Source: Bolinopsis microptera (Eukaryota; Ctenophora; Tentaculata; Lobata; Bolinopsidae). Taken from it: DNA of 64,000 nt. Positions 44,266 to 55,665 of the stretch are shown piece by piece. The notes under the pieces are model-generated. The model saw only the letters and a list, made by a program, of their open reading frames with translations. It was not told where the DNA came from and made no database searches. How positions within the stretch are numbered: position 1 is the stretch's first letter; each line of letters opens with the position of its first letter. Location: assembly GCF_026151205.1 (NCBI RefSeq), contig NC_087079.1, positions 18,222,945-18,286,944 of the forward strand, written 5' to 3'. Made by a program: the position numbers and the translations under genes.

Positions 44266-47200
44266 CTACTCTTCCAGAATGGGCCGGTCATCTGGTCCCT
44301 GAAGTTCACTACCCTCCACCTTCCTTCCCTCTGGCCATAGAACTCTGAAAAGTTCTTTGTTGCCTTTCTTCTTATCTATCCACTGATTACAGGGGAATGT
44401 GTACTTATCACCTGATGTGACGTTAGTAACGACCACGTGATCCAAGCACCAGCTAGCACCTAGACCCGAGTTATCGTGTTCTATCCTCATCTTCACTATC
44501 TTTCCCAGGTCAGGCCATCTCCAGATCGAATGAAGACATCTCGTTTCTCTCGAACAGGTTTTTACCAGATCCAACCAGAGCTTGTTTCCCACTGTCTCCT
44601 GTGTTTCCGTATAGGATGACGAAAATATTCGCATCCGTCCCGGCTGCAAACTTGTCTGCTGTTTTAACATCCACATGATAAGTGGTGAGAGACGGAGTGG
44701 CGGCAGAGGATGCTGCTGGAGCTGACCTGATTCTGGCTGGGTGATCAGGGTTAACAGGTTGCGAGGACGTAGCTGCCAACTTCCGGTAACTTTTCCTACC
44801 TGGAGTTCCAGGTAGAGATAACCAGTGATTACACACAAACACATGCTCCGTCTCACCACCCTGGTGATCTGTTTACTGTCACCTGGTGCAGGTGACACTG
44901 TTTGATGGCGTCCTTCCCGACATCAACACCTTCTCTCGGAGACAGACCCACTCTGAGGTGAGTGATGTCACCTAGATCAGCACACTCGAAGAAGAACAGG
45001 TCATTGGTGGATTTGTCGAAGAACCTTCCCGCGTTATTCTTCAATTGAAACTTGTCAGACGAACCAGATTTGCCTTCCAGGGATACCCAAATATTATGGT
45101 TAGTTCCAGCATCCTTCTTGTTTGAAACGCTAATAATAATCTCATATCCTTCCTTCACCTCGACTACTTCTTCAGGAAGATTATCACACATCAAGTCTCG
45201 AGACAAGTTTTTATCGTCCTTCCTGCTCGACAACCACTTATTGCACGTGAATATAAAGTCCTGGCTTGAACTTGTATCCACCACTGTAACCTTGGCCAGG
45301 TGCCAACTAGCTGATATTGTCGAGTCGTCATGCCAGATTCTGACCCGTTTTATGGTACCTAAGGAAAGGAGAGAGAACTCGAACTCATCTGTGTTGTTAC
45401 GCTCGAATTTGTTGGTGTTGGTGGAGCTGTTCTTGAGTGCCAGAGTTCCGGAGTCCCCTGAATCTCCGTACAGAATGGTGGACACGTTAGCATCCGTCCC
45501 ACAGGCAAATAGGTCGGAGGTTTGTACCGATATTTTGTACAAGACCTTATCAGTGTTCACATCCTCGCTTTGAACTGGAACGTCGACAGATCCACCTGAA
45601 ATATTGCAGTGATAATTTAAGGGCGATAGTTTGAGGGCTCACTGTTTATTTGAACTATTTTCTCAATTAAAAATAACTACACAATGGAAAGCTCTTATAG
45701 ATATACCCTGATTTTTGTGTTGCCAAACTTTTGTTTGGAACCAATATTTCAAGGAGAAAATTTATAAAGAGGAAAATATAGAAAGAGGAAAAAAAAGCGT
45801 ACTAAATTTTCTATCAATAAAATGATATACCTTATTTCCATAATCCACAACTTTAAAACCTAGGTGAATATAATAATCAATATTATTATTATTAATATTC
45901 AATGGTATACTTTATTTATTACCTTTCTCAATCCACTCAGTATTAGCGAAAATGAATTCTTCTCCAGAATCACTGTTCTTCAAAGTGATCTTGTCGAAAA
46001 GCCAGTTATTTCCACGGTCAGCGACTTCAGCTCTTATTCTGGTTAAAGCCCCCATGTCGGGCAATTCTATCGGAACGTTCACTGTCATGGCACGCATAAA
46101 CCGGACTCCATTGTTGCTAGATATTGTAATCTGAAAACACGGTCAGGTCATATTAACACCTGGGCTCCATTTCAATAATGAAGGGTATTGAAGCAATGGT
46201 GAAAAATAAAAAGTTGGTGACGTTTATATATAATTTATATAATGTTTTATAATGTTTAACAAAAAGTTGGAACGTTTTAGCGTGGTTAAATATTTGCCGC
46301 AATTAAAACTTGTCCAGCAAAGCAAATATACCGGTTCAGATGACCCTTTCTCTCCAAAAACTTTGACGATAACATCGGTATCAGTACCAGCTTTTGCCAC
46401 ATCAGCCGTAGAAACTATCATAACGTGCGGTATCTTACTTCCTGGAATTGTGGAGTTTGTGATGTTCCTTGAAGGATAAAATATGGGATTTGAGAAGGAA
46501 AATCTGAGTTCTGTTAGCCACGCTTTTATTAAAGTTTGTAAGGCCACCACATATTATGTGAATATGTCATATTCTGATTACATAAAGCAAATCTATCATT
46601 GTATCTATTCGAAAACAATGATCAGAATCGTAGGTAGGTAAGACAATACAAATTCCTAAAACTAACGAATCTATGAATGAATAAAATATACCAAACCCCT
46701 AAGTTATTGAATTTATAACTTAGAAAACCTACCAAATTCCTGGACGGAGGAAGGAATGAACTCCACCACTAGTTTCCTGTCTCCTCTATCTTTAGCCAAC
46801 CAGCGCTGACACGGGAAATGGTACCGGGCCCCAGTGGTCGGTATCGTGACGTTGATGGTCGAGATAAACCACCCTTCGCTCGCCAGGACCCCGTTGTGCC
46901 CAATCTGATTGACAATTATTTATCAGATCAGATCAGCAAACTTGACCCGAAATACTAAAATAGAAAGGTGGAACATTTAGATGATTCTGATTAAAGCCTT
47001 GGAAGATGAACAAAACGTTACCACAATGCTGGTGATATCCCCGATATCCTGGCTCTCCACCTCGAACTCCTGAACCCTGGCAGGAACAAACTCCTCCTCC
47101 CCGTCCGTGTGGTACAGACTCAGTTCCTCAGAGCTCTCCTCACCCGACTTTAGGACTATGTAGGCGTCAGCGTCCGTTCCCATGTCCGACTCTGGTCCTG

Positions 47201-48232
47201 TCTCTATTGTAACTAAAAATCTGGAAGTGGCATGTGTGTTATAAACAGGCAGTGGATGAAAAAAACAAGCCGTTATAACTATAAGTCTTTCAGTTGTAAA
47301 ATAAATTTAGTTTTGAAAATAACGAACTTTATATTGGTAGAGTCGGTCTGTGGAGCCTCCTCAGTAATGTTCTCGTTTATAGTTTTGCCATCAACTTCCT
47401 TCAAGGTGATTCCCTTCTTCGTTCCTGGAATATAAACAAAAATAGTGAAAAGTTCACATCTTAGTGTGCCTATCAATAGCATAATTTCCTTTTTAGATTC
47501 AACGAAGCGTTGATTTTGAATTTGCAAAAAGAGAAAGAAAGAATATTACGAAAAATGCATAGTCCACATTCCATAATTGAACAAATATTACTATACATAT
47601 ACTGTATATAGCAGATGTTTGGATACCTTTTTCAGCTGCTTCAACCTGCTCCATGGTCATGCCCTTAGGGTAGAGGGTCCTCTTAATCTTCTTATCTCCT
47701 TTAGACTTGGAGAACCACTGTTCACAAGGGAAACTACTCTCGGTCTGACGATAAAATAGGTTAGCCCTTCATTACACATTATCTTACAAATTGTGATAAT
47801 TTGACTCATCACAGAAAATATTAAGCTAGATTTATTGTTATTGTTATTACCTTACAAGAGACAGCTGGGTTAGTGTAGTTACAAACTAATAGTTGATTTA
47901 AGTTAATTCTTAATTAATTAATTTAAACGTTAATGAATGAATATCTCACATTATTGGTGTCAACGACGGTGACACTCTCCACAAACCAGTCAGCTCCCAT
48001 GTTAGCATCATCCTCCCTCACCACAATCTTATAAATCTGCCCCAACTCCACACAGTCCACAGTGAAGGTGTCCACCTGGTTCCTCTGGAACTTGTCCATG
48101 TTCTCGCTCTTGGACAGTTGTCTCTCTCCGCTGTCTCCAAGGGTGCCGTGTAGACTGATGTAACAGTTCGCGTCCGTTCCAGCTCCGAACTTGTCTCCAG
48201 TCAGCACTTTTATTGTGTATGATTCGTCTGGA
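44266..48232 (-). CDS. LOXHD1-like multi-PLAT protein, 3' exons (copy 1)
   Basis: At least eight exons with GT-AG borders: 47950-48232, 47627-47744, about 47330-47424, 47022 to about 47220, 46733-46904, about 46335-46441, about 45921-46130 and 44266-45595 (terminal, with stop). They encode about six PLAT domains, recognised by AGTDAN/D.., YG..GDSG, NKFERN, HDN/HDDS...W and FxCNxW signatures. PLAT is a beta-sandwich that binds lipids or membrane proteins; LOXHD1 is a cytoplasmic protein of about 15 PLATs needed in hair-cell stereocilia. The last exon needs two one-base corrections to stay open, at 44856-44864 (CCACCCTGG; the second copy reads CCACCTGG) and at 44511-44520 (CAGGCC). The 5' side ends at a gap. 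Confidence 0.85.
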
Positions 48233-48287
48233 GTGAGTTTGTTTCAAAGAAATTATACTAGCCCAAGGTAAGAAGGTGGAAAATTTT

Positions 48288-48387
48288 NNNNNNNNNNNNN
48301 NNNNNNNNNNNNNNNNNNNNNNNNNNNNNNNNNNNNNNNNNNNNNNNNNNNNNNNNNNNNNNNNNNNNNNNNNNNNNNNNNNNNNNN
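48288..48387. other. Assembly gap of 100 N
   Basis: Exactly 100 N, the conventional length for a gap of unknown size. It cuts the PLAT gene just upstream of the 47950-48232 exon. Confidence 0.99.
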
Positions 48388-48780
48388 GCTCTTTTGCAAC
48401 AGAAATACAAAGAATAACGTAAATGGAATGTATGCATGGTTTTGTTTTAACTGTATGTAGAATAATGTGATCTTAATGTATTTTTTATTTGTATCTTAAT
48501 GCTAAGCCGACTTTTAATTTTTACGATAATCCCTGGTATAATTGATATACAGTGCACATGCCGAAAACCTTGACGGATGTTACTCGTCTAAATTTCTTCG
48601 AAGTAGCGCGCGCCGCTTTCTTCTCGAAATGTTATGCCCGATGGCAAGTGCTACGAAGTAGCGCGCACCGGGCCAGATCATTAACAATGGTCAACGAAAA
48701 CCCCGATTTACCGCGGCCATTTCCTTCTCCCAATTAATGAATTAGGGCTTAACTATAAACTAACTTGCTCATATGATTAA
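48388..48780. repeat. Inverted copy of 43440-43676, interrupted by a MITE
   Basis: Starting GCTCTTTTGCAACAGAAATA it matches the reverse complement of the 43.4-43.7 kb segment. The two copies therefore flank PLAT copy 1 in inverted orientation. The only large difference is the 125-bp MITE at 48570-48694. Confidence 0.85.
48570..48694. mobile_element. Small hAT-type MITE (family H), copy 1
   Basis: The ends are TTGACGGATGTTA and TAACAATGGTCAA (13-bp TIRs with two mismatches). It is flanked by the 8-bp direct repeat CGAAAACC (48562-48569 and 48695-48702). The related sequence at 43.5 kb has the unfilled site with one copy of GGAAAACC. An 8-bp duplication is typical of hAT elements. Confidence 0.85.
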
Positions 48781-48896
48781 TAGTCTGAGACGAAACAGAA
48801 TCTCGTTAGCTTTTCGTGTTAAAAGCGATTTCTCAACGGTTATCACCTCTTTAGATGATTCTTTCAACATATGGACTTCATTGCATTTTTGAAATA

Positions 48897-50010
48897 CCTT
48901 ATCGGACCTTGTTTGGACGGACATTACTTGAACGGACATAATTATGAACGGACATTTATATGAACGCTAGAAGGCAATCAAAAATCCGAATTTTTTTCAT
49001 ATTTTTTTTTGACATTTTAATAATTAAAATTTTAGCAAATGATTTTTAAATCCATTTACATACAATTTGATTGTCTGATTGACGATGTCAACCCATCGAG
49101 ATCGTTGCTCTGCGAAGCACAGCAACGATTGACGATGCGAATTGCAAGAATGCGATGCGAAGCAAGAATGCTAGTTTGCGCGGCGCGTCGAAGCGGCGAA
49201 GTCCTCCAAACATACAGTAAGCAAGAAAAGCAGTCTTTAATCAGTAAACATGTTAAAATATATGTGCACATGGTTAGGTAGTGCGCCATCGACAGTGAGT
49301 TACTGGGCGGCGCTCAGCCTGTCATTCCGCCTAATCTCTATTCGAACATAATAGCCTGAGGTCCCCAGGTAAACAGTGAGCCGCGCGTGCCGACTGTAGG
49401 ATGGTTTTTTAGCGCTAATTTCGGCCAGCACAATTTTCTTCAAACAAATAGATATTAAGTATCCTTCCCGACCTCCGATTGCAACAAAAATTTGTGAGCT
49501 TACTCATAGACTTACAAGGAAGGTGTCCGAAAAGTTTAAAGCATATCCAACTATCAGACATTATGTTACAGCTAAAAGCAGCGTATTTTGCCCCATTTTG
49601 ATCACTATATCAACTCCGATATCCACCAAATTTTTCGGACAGTTGTGAAAGCCCTATTGTGTATTGGAAGGTCGTCGCCAATTTTCAGAATGATCTCATT
49701 CAAGGAACTGAAGATATATCCAAATAATACGACAAAAATCAACGAATTTGGTCAAATTTGGTCAAATAACGCGACTTTTACAGCTAATTTTGCTCCAGAA
49801 GCCGCGCACCATCAAATATGGCACCTAGGCGAAACTCACTGATCTTTCCAAAAAGGTATGACAAATTTGGTATTGTGAAAATTCTCACAGTCTCTAGAAA
49901 ACAATGGTACAAAAATTTTTAAAATCCGAGCAAGTTTATTTTTATGGTGCACCCCCTAACATGGTCATTATCTAATATCACCTATCATCTTCATCAAATG
50001 GGGTTTCGTG
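48897..50010. mobile_element. Family A MITE, copy 3, split by another insertion
   Basis: Begins CCTTATCGGACCTTGTTTGG after TA and matches 20675-21531 up to about 49270, then again from 49961 to about 50010, where similarity stops. A G+C-rich block (49057-49210) is unique to this copy. The right TIR is absent. Confidence 0.65.
49273..49960. mobile_element. TIR element (688 bp) inserted in the family A copy
   Basis: The ends are GTTAGGTAGTGCGCCAT and, at the other side inverted, GTTAGGGGGTGCACCAT (17 bp, 3 mismatches). They are flanked by ATG at 49270-49272 and 49961-49963. The host sequence resumes in register after it. A 3-bp duplication fits PIF/Harbinger-like or related elements, but no transposase is present. 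Confidence 0.75.
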
Positions 50011-50129
50011 CAGGGAGATATCCCGGTTTGTCTTCTACTTTATCGAGATGGGTGGTATGGTATAAGTAAGAAGGTATCGTACGCGTAGCTGACATAAGCC
50101 ACCGAAGGTCGCCTATACCAAGTACAAAG

Positions 50130-50405
50130 TATAGTGCTGCTCACTGCTGCTGTCGCGCGCGCGCCCATAGCAGCAGTGAGCAGCAGTTGCGCGCGGCGTG
50201 CGTTGCGCAGTAAAGACACGCATAAAAAGCTGCTGCTCACTGCTGCTCACTGCTGCTAACTGCTGCATGATCATTGCCTGGGGACCTCAGGCTATCATAT
50301 TCATTAACATAGAGATTCGGCGGAATGACAGGCTGAGCGCGGCCCAGTACAGTTACTGGTAACATGCTTACTTCTGCTAAGCAGCAGTGAGCAGCAGTTT
50401 CTTTG
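50130..50405. repeat. CTGCTGCTCACTGCTGC repeats in both orientations
   Basis: The motif occurs near 50135 and inverted near 50173 (forming a hairpin around a GCGCGCGC core), again in direct tandem at 50229-50265, and inverted at 50380-50400. The interval also holds the dispersed GGCGGAATGACAGGCTGAGC unit. Non-coding. Confidence 0.7.
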
Positions 50406-50467
50406 CATGCACTATAGTCCTTTTGTGTTAATTCGTTGTACGTCATTGCATTGCATGGGGGTGATAG

Positions 50468-50594
50468 TTGACCATTGTTAATGATCTGGCCCGGCGCGCG
50501 CTACTTCGTAGCTCGTGCCGTCGGGCCACTAACATTTCGAGAAGAAAGCGGGGCGCGCTACTTCGAAGAAATTTAGACGAGTAACATCCGTCAA
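50468..50594. mobile_element. Small hAT-type MITE (family H), copy 2
   Basis: Inverted relative of 48570-48694, with ends TTGACCATTGTTA and TAACATCCGTCAA. Flanked by the 8-bp repeat GGTGATAG (50460-50467 and 50596-50603), offset by one base from the drawn end. The target differs from copy 1, so this is an independent insertion. Confidence 0.82.
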
Positions 50595-51034
50595 GGGTGA
50601 TAGACAATTTCTAAACACATATTTGACAGATTGGATGAATTTTTGCTCCGAAATTACCAATTAGTTAGTTAATTGACGATGGTATGAAACCAAATTGATA
50701 TTGGGGTACTGCACTGGAAAGTGGAAGTCAAATCTCGAAGAAGATTGGAAAATCATATTCAATATTGTCCCATAGTCTGTCCGCGGCTGTTTAGTGTCTG
50801 TGCGCGGCTCCCCCTGTATCGTTGAAACTCTACAGTGAAACGACATTGGGCCTGGGAGTTATGACGTGCAATACAAGTCTGTCCCATTTACAGTTTTTGA
50901 AGATGAAATTTCCAGGACCGAAATTTTACAGTTTTGACCGAATTTCTGCAGACCTGCAACCAATTAGTCAATCAACTATAGATGCAAGATGGCATATTAT
51001 ACACGATTGAGGTGCTGGAAGTTTGATTCCGGAC

Positions 51035-53520
51035 CGTGTACCAGTAAGTAAGATCAGTCCAGTACTGCAATACTCCACAAAGACACGTGTACCAGTGAGT
51101 AAGATCAGCCCAGTAATGCAATACTCCACACAGACACGTGTACCAGTGAGTAAGATCAGTCCAGTAATACAATACTCCACACAGACACGTGTACCAGTGA
51201 GTAAGATCAGCCCAGTAATGCAATACTCCACACAGACACGTGTACCAGTGAGTAAGATCAGTCCAGTAATACAATACTCCACACAGACACGTGTACCAGT
51301 GAGTAAGATCAGTCCAGTAATACAATACTCCACACAGACACGTGTACCAGTCAGTAAGATCAGTCCAGTAATACAATACTCCACACGGACACGTGTACCA
51401 GTCAGTAAGATCAGTCCAGTAATGCAATACTCCACACAGATACGTGTACCAGTGTACCAGTGAGTAAGATCAGTCCAGTAATGCAATACTCCACACAGAC
51501 ACGTGTACCAGTCAGTAAGATCAGCCCAGTAATGCAATACTCCACACAGACACGTGTACCAGTGAGTAAGATCAGTCCAGTAATACAATACTCCACACAG
51601 ACACGTGTACCAGTCAGTAAGATCAGTCCAGTAATGCAATACTCCACACAGATACGTGTACCAGTGTGTAAGATCAGTCCAGTAATACAATACTCCACAC
51701 AGACACGTGTACCAGTGAGTAAGATCAGTCCAGTAATACAATACTCCACACAGACACGTGTAGCAGTGAGTAAGATCAGTCCAGTAATACAATACTACAT
51801 ACAGACACGTGTACCAGTGAGTAAGATCAGTCCAGTAATGCAATACTCCACACAGACACGTGTACCAGTGAGTAAGATCAGCCCAGTAATGCAATACTCC
51901 ACACAGACACGTGTACCAGTCAGTAAGATCAGTCCAGTAATACAATACTCCACACAGACACGTGTACCAGTGAGTAAGATCAGTCCAGTAATGCAATACT
52001 CCACACAGACACGTGTACCAGTGTGTAAGATCAGCCCAGTAATGCAATACTCCACACAGACACGTGTACCAGTCAGTAAGATCAGTCCAGTACTGCAATA
52101 CTCCACACAGACACGTACTGTACCAGTCAGTAAGATCAGTCCAGTAATACAATACTCCACACAGACACGTGTACCAGTGAGTAAGATCAGCCCAGTAATA
52201 CAATACTCCACACAGACACGTGTACCAGTCAGTAAGATCAGTCCAGTAATACAATACTCCACACAGACACGTGTACCAGTTTGTAAGATCAGTCCAGTAA
52301 TACAATACTCCACACAGACACGTGTACCAGTGAGTAAGATCAGTCCAGTAATGCAATACTACATACAGACACGTGTACCAGTCAGTAAGATCAGTCCAGT
52401 AATGCAATACTCCACACAGACACGTGTACCAGTGAGTAAGATCAGCCCAGTAATACAATACTCCACACAGACACGTGTACCAGTCAGTAAGATCAGTCCA
52501 GTAATGCAATACTCCACACAGACACGTGTACCAGTCAGTAAGATCAGTCCAGTAATGCAATACTCCACACAGACACGTGTACCAGTGAGTAAGATCAGTC
52601 CAGTAATGCAATACTCCACACAGACACGTGTACCAGTGAGTAAGATCAGTCCAGTAATGCAATACTCCACACAGACACGTACTGTACCAGTCAGTAAGAT
52701 CAGTCCAGTAATACAATACTCCACACAGACACGTGTACCAGTGAGTAAGATCAGCCCAGTAATACAATACTCCACACAGACACGTGTACCAGTCAGTAAG
52801 ATCAGTCCAGTAATGCAATACTCCACACAGACACGTGTACCAGTGAGTAAGATCAGTCCAGTAATGCAATACTCCACACAGACACGTGTACCAGTCAGTA
52901 AGATCAGTCCAGTAATGCAATACTACACACAGACACGTGTACCAGTGAGTAATATCAGTCCAGTAATGCAATACTCCACACAGACACGTGTACCAGTCTG
53001 TAAGATCAGTCCAGTACTGCAATACTCCACACAGACACGTACTGTACCAGTCAGTAAGATCAGTCCAGTAATACAATACTCCACATAGACACGTGTACCA
53101 GTGAGTAAGATCAACCCAGTAATGCAATACTACATACAGACACGTGTACCAGTGAGTAAGATCAGTCCAGTAATGCAATACTCCACACAGACACGTGTAC
53201 CAGTCTGTAAGATCAGTCCAGTAATACAATACTCCACACAGACACGTGTACCAGTCTGTAAGATCAGTCCAGTAATACAAAACTCCACACAGACACGTGT
53301 ACCAGTGTGTAAGATCAGTCCAGTAATGCAATACTACATACAGACACGTGTACCAGTGAGTAAGATCAGTCCAGTACTGCAATACTCCACACAGACACGT
53401 ACTGTACCAGTCAGTAAGATCAGTCCAGTAATACAATACTTCACACAGACACGTGTACCAGTGTGTAAGATCAGTCCAGTAATACAATACTCCACACAGA
53501 CACGTGTACCAGTCAGTAAG
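51035..53520. repeat. 51-bp minisatellite, about 49 copies, open on both strands
   Basis: The unit CGTGTACCAGTGAGTAAGAT...(51 bp) is 17 codons long, so every frame repeats in phase. Several frames on both strands have no stop, giving ORFs of up to 839 codons (minus, YYWTDLTHWYTCLCGVL repeat) and 542 codons (plus, VPVSKISPVMQYSTQTR repeat). There are no start contexts, domains or flanking exons, so I treat these as accidental. Variant units with CGTACTGTACC recur at about 52115, 52680, 53040 and 53400, and the 52109 and 52674 blocks are copies about 565 bp apart (higher-order structure). Confidence 0.93.
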
Positions 53521-53524
53521 ATGG

Positions 53525-53835
53525 CTGTAGGACTATTGAGCGGAGGACTGTTGAGCGTAGGACTGTAGGTCGGTGAAGGTCGGAAGTAGGACTGTAGAGC
53601 GGTGTCAAATCGCCAGGGTAGGACTCTAGAGCGGCCGCCCTTGTAGATCTCACAACATGAGGACTTTAGAACGGTACGATCCTAAAATGAGGACTGTAGA
53701 GCGGTGGACTGTTGAGCGGTTGACTGTAGGCCGGTGAAGGTCGGAAGTAGGACTGCAGAGCGGCCCTCCCTTATAGATCCCATAACATGAGGACTCTAGA
53801 GCGGTACCCTCCTATAACATGAGGACTCTATAGCG
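53525..53835. repeat. Degenerate GGACTGTAGAGCGG tandem repeat
   Basis: About twenty variants of AGGACT(G/C)TAGAGCGG at irregular spacing directly follow the 51-bp array. Two longer blocks sharing GGTGAAGGTCGGAAGTAGGA (from about 53563 and 53735) show a higher-order duplication of about 170 bp. Confidence 0.8.
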
Positions 53836-54773
53836 GTTGAAAATTTGAAGATTGAACACTCAACGAAGCTAAGTTATACATTGTAACTCGTGATTTATTA
53901 TGGTCATGACATTCTAGGATGATAACTTTATTAAAGAGTCATGGAGTTAATGAACATTTTCATTTACTTATTATAAATATTTCATTGCTAATATTATAGT
54001 GTAACTTAATTTAAGATTATTGGTCGGTCCCAACGTCTTCCAAATGATTGAAATATTCCCCTGCTACTCAAAAATGTAAAACGTGTCTTTGGTATTTTAG
54101 TGAACTGTTCGTATCAATGTGATTTCGCTAAGCAGAGTACCGATCAAGTTCGTGCAGATCATTTAGGAATGAGGATCGCATCGCGTGACGCTTTAGCGCC
54201 TACTAAGGATATCTCATGTTCATCAATCTGGTGACGGGACTGATTCAGATCAGATCCCATCGCAGTGCGATATCTTGTTAGGATTTCGAAGGTATGGTAT
54301 AAATATCACGGAGTATCCCATCATTCATCGAGCTCCTAGACCTAATCCCGCCGACCTTGGCCTTGACGATTTCCTCAACTACTTTATGATGACCTGAGTA
54401 CAAGGGGTTTCCACCGCTCGGAGCACTAAATTACGGGTTTAAACTGGATACCGCAGTGATAATGATATGACAAGTTTTAGCGAGATTTCAACTCAACTAG
54501 AGCGTACTTTGGTTTCGTTACATAAAACATTAGATAATTTATTGAAGAGAAAGTGAATTAACGAGGCTGATATTGGTCACTCCGATTGTAACACTTGACT
54601 TTTAAATTTTTAATAGTTTAATGAATCTTTAATAATGGTTTAAATAGACACTCACATTTTTTAAAGCTACGACGAATAAGAAACAAATTTTCCTTGCCAG
54701 CTAAATTAAGATGAAATCAAGAAACGGAATAGAAAATCACTTCCCAAAAAATGAAATAAAACTTGTTAAAAGG
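53836..54773. other. Intergenic stretch
   Basis: AT-rich DNA with no supported gene or repeat. It is the 3' side of the unrecognised ORF that follows on the minus strand. Confidence 0.5.
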
Positions 54774-55655
54774 TTAATGTAAAATGCTAATGAACTCCTT
54801 TACATTTGCCACAATCATCTCGTTACTCTGTTTCTTCAGAAGCCACATGGCTGGGGAGACCATGTCTTCAAGAACGTACATCTCCTCATCAAGTGAACTA
54901 GATCTAGCTATCTCCACCATACACTTTGTCATGTTTTGTAGATAATTCAATTTGTGAGGGGGTTCTCTTTCAAGTGTCTCAATGATAATATCAGAAATAA
55001 ATTTGAAGATCTTGGCGAGTTCAGTTTTTCCTGGAGCAGCATATTCGACTGTTTTATCAGAGGATATCTTGCTAAGCTCGTTGAAGACCAGTTTGTACTT
55101 CAAGGGATATCTGGTCATTAGCCAGAGCACTTTAAGAAGGGGTGGATCAATAGGGTTTACACAAATAGCTGGTCCAAGCACATCGTTAACAAGCATGTTC
55201 TCTAGTCTTGATACGTCCAGATTGTGGGACTCTGGGAACACAATTACACTGTTCATGAATGTTAAAAAATAATCCAACATGCTTTTGTGCTTCTTCATCT
55301 TCCCCCAGATGATTGGGAGGATGTTTCCTATCTTTTCTGGAGTAAGGAAGTTTAACTCATGCTCACGAATCATGATTATGAATGTGTAGATAATGTTACC
55401 GATCAAGTCATGATGGTCAGTACACTGCAAGCCGTGTAATAAAGAGTCCACAGTTTTGAACTTGTTGTTCATATCTTGAAGTTCATCCAAAGTGCCGGCA
55501 CTGATGATGACATGAAGTGTCTTGATGCTTGTATGAAAAGCACATTTCTGACTCGAAAACCCCTCTGGGAAAATGGTCATGCTGCTAAAAGATTCCTCCT
55601 GTGCAACAACAAAATGATTTATGTGCGAGGCAGTGAAGGTCATCACCATTTCTAA
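54774..55655 (-). CDS. Unrecognised helical protein, C-terminal exon
   Basis: An open frame of about 294 residues ending ...VKEFISILH. Composition and spacing suggest stacked alpha-helices (HEAT/ARM-like: LLKVLWLMTRYPLKYKLVFN, ELAKIFKFISDIIIETLE). There is no catalytic motif, signal peptide or membrane helix. An acceptor-like CTTTTAG precedes GAAATGGTGATG near 55655, so this could be a last exon, or ATG at about 55651 could start it. At about 55665 the sequence changes abruptly to the PLAT duplicate, in frame for a few codons (MDVKTAD). I do not recognise the family. Confidence 0.55.
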   Translation of the reverse strand, partial: LEMVMTFTASHINHFVVAQEESFSSMTIFPEGFSSQKCAFHTSIKTLHVIISAGTLDELQDMNNKFKTVDSLLHGLQCTDHHDLIGNIIYTFIIMIREHELNFLTPEKIGNILPIIWGKMKKHKSMLDYFLTFMNSVIVFPESHNLDVSRLENMLVNDVLGPAICVNPIDPPLLKVLWLMTRYPLKYKLVFNELSKISSDKTVEYAAPGKTELAKIFKFISDIIIETLEREPPHKLNYLQNMTKCMVEIARSSSLDEEMYVLEDMVSPAMWLLKKQSNEMIVANVKEFISILH

Positions 55656-55665
55656 AAGATGGAAG

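Noticed and set aside
50968..53487. 839-codon ORF (WTDLTHWYTCLCGVL repeats) as a repetitive protein gene
   Set aside because: It is the 51-bp minisatellite read in one frame; the opposite strand and other frames are also open. No start context, flanking unique domain or splice structure.
53620..53650. Cloning-vector polylinker (CTCTAGAGCGGCCGCCC)
   Set aside because: The same ACTCTAGAGCGG text recurs nearby as an ordinary variant of the local repeat, so a NotI-like site is coincidental; no other vector sequence is seen.
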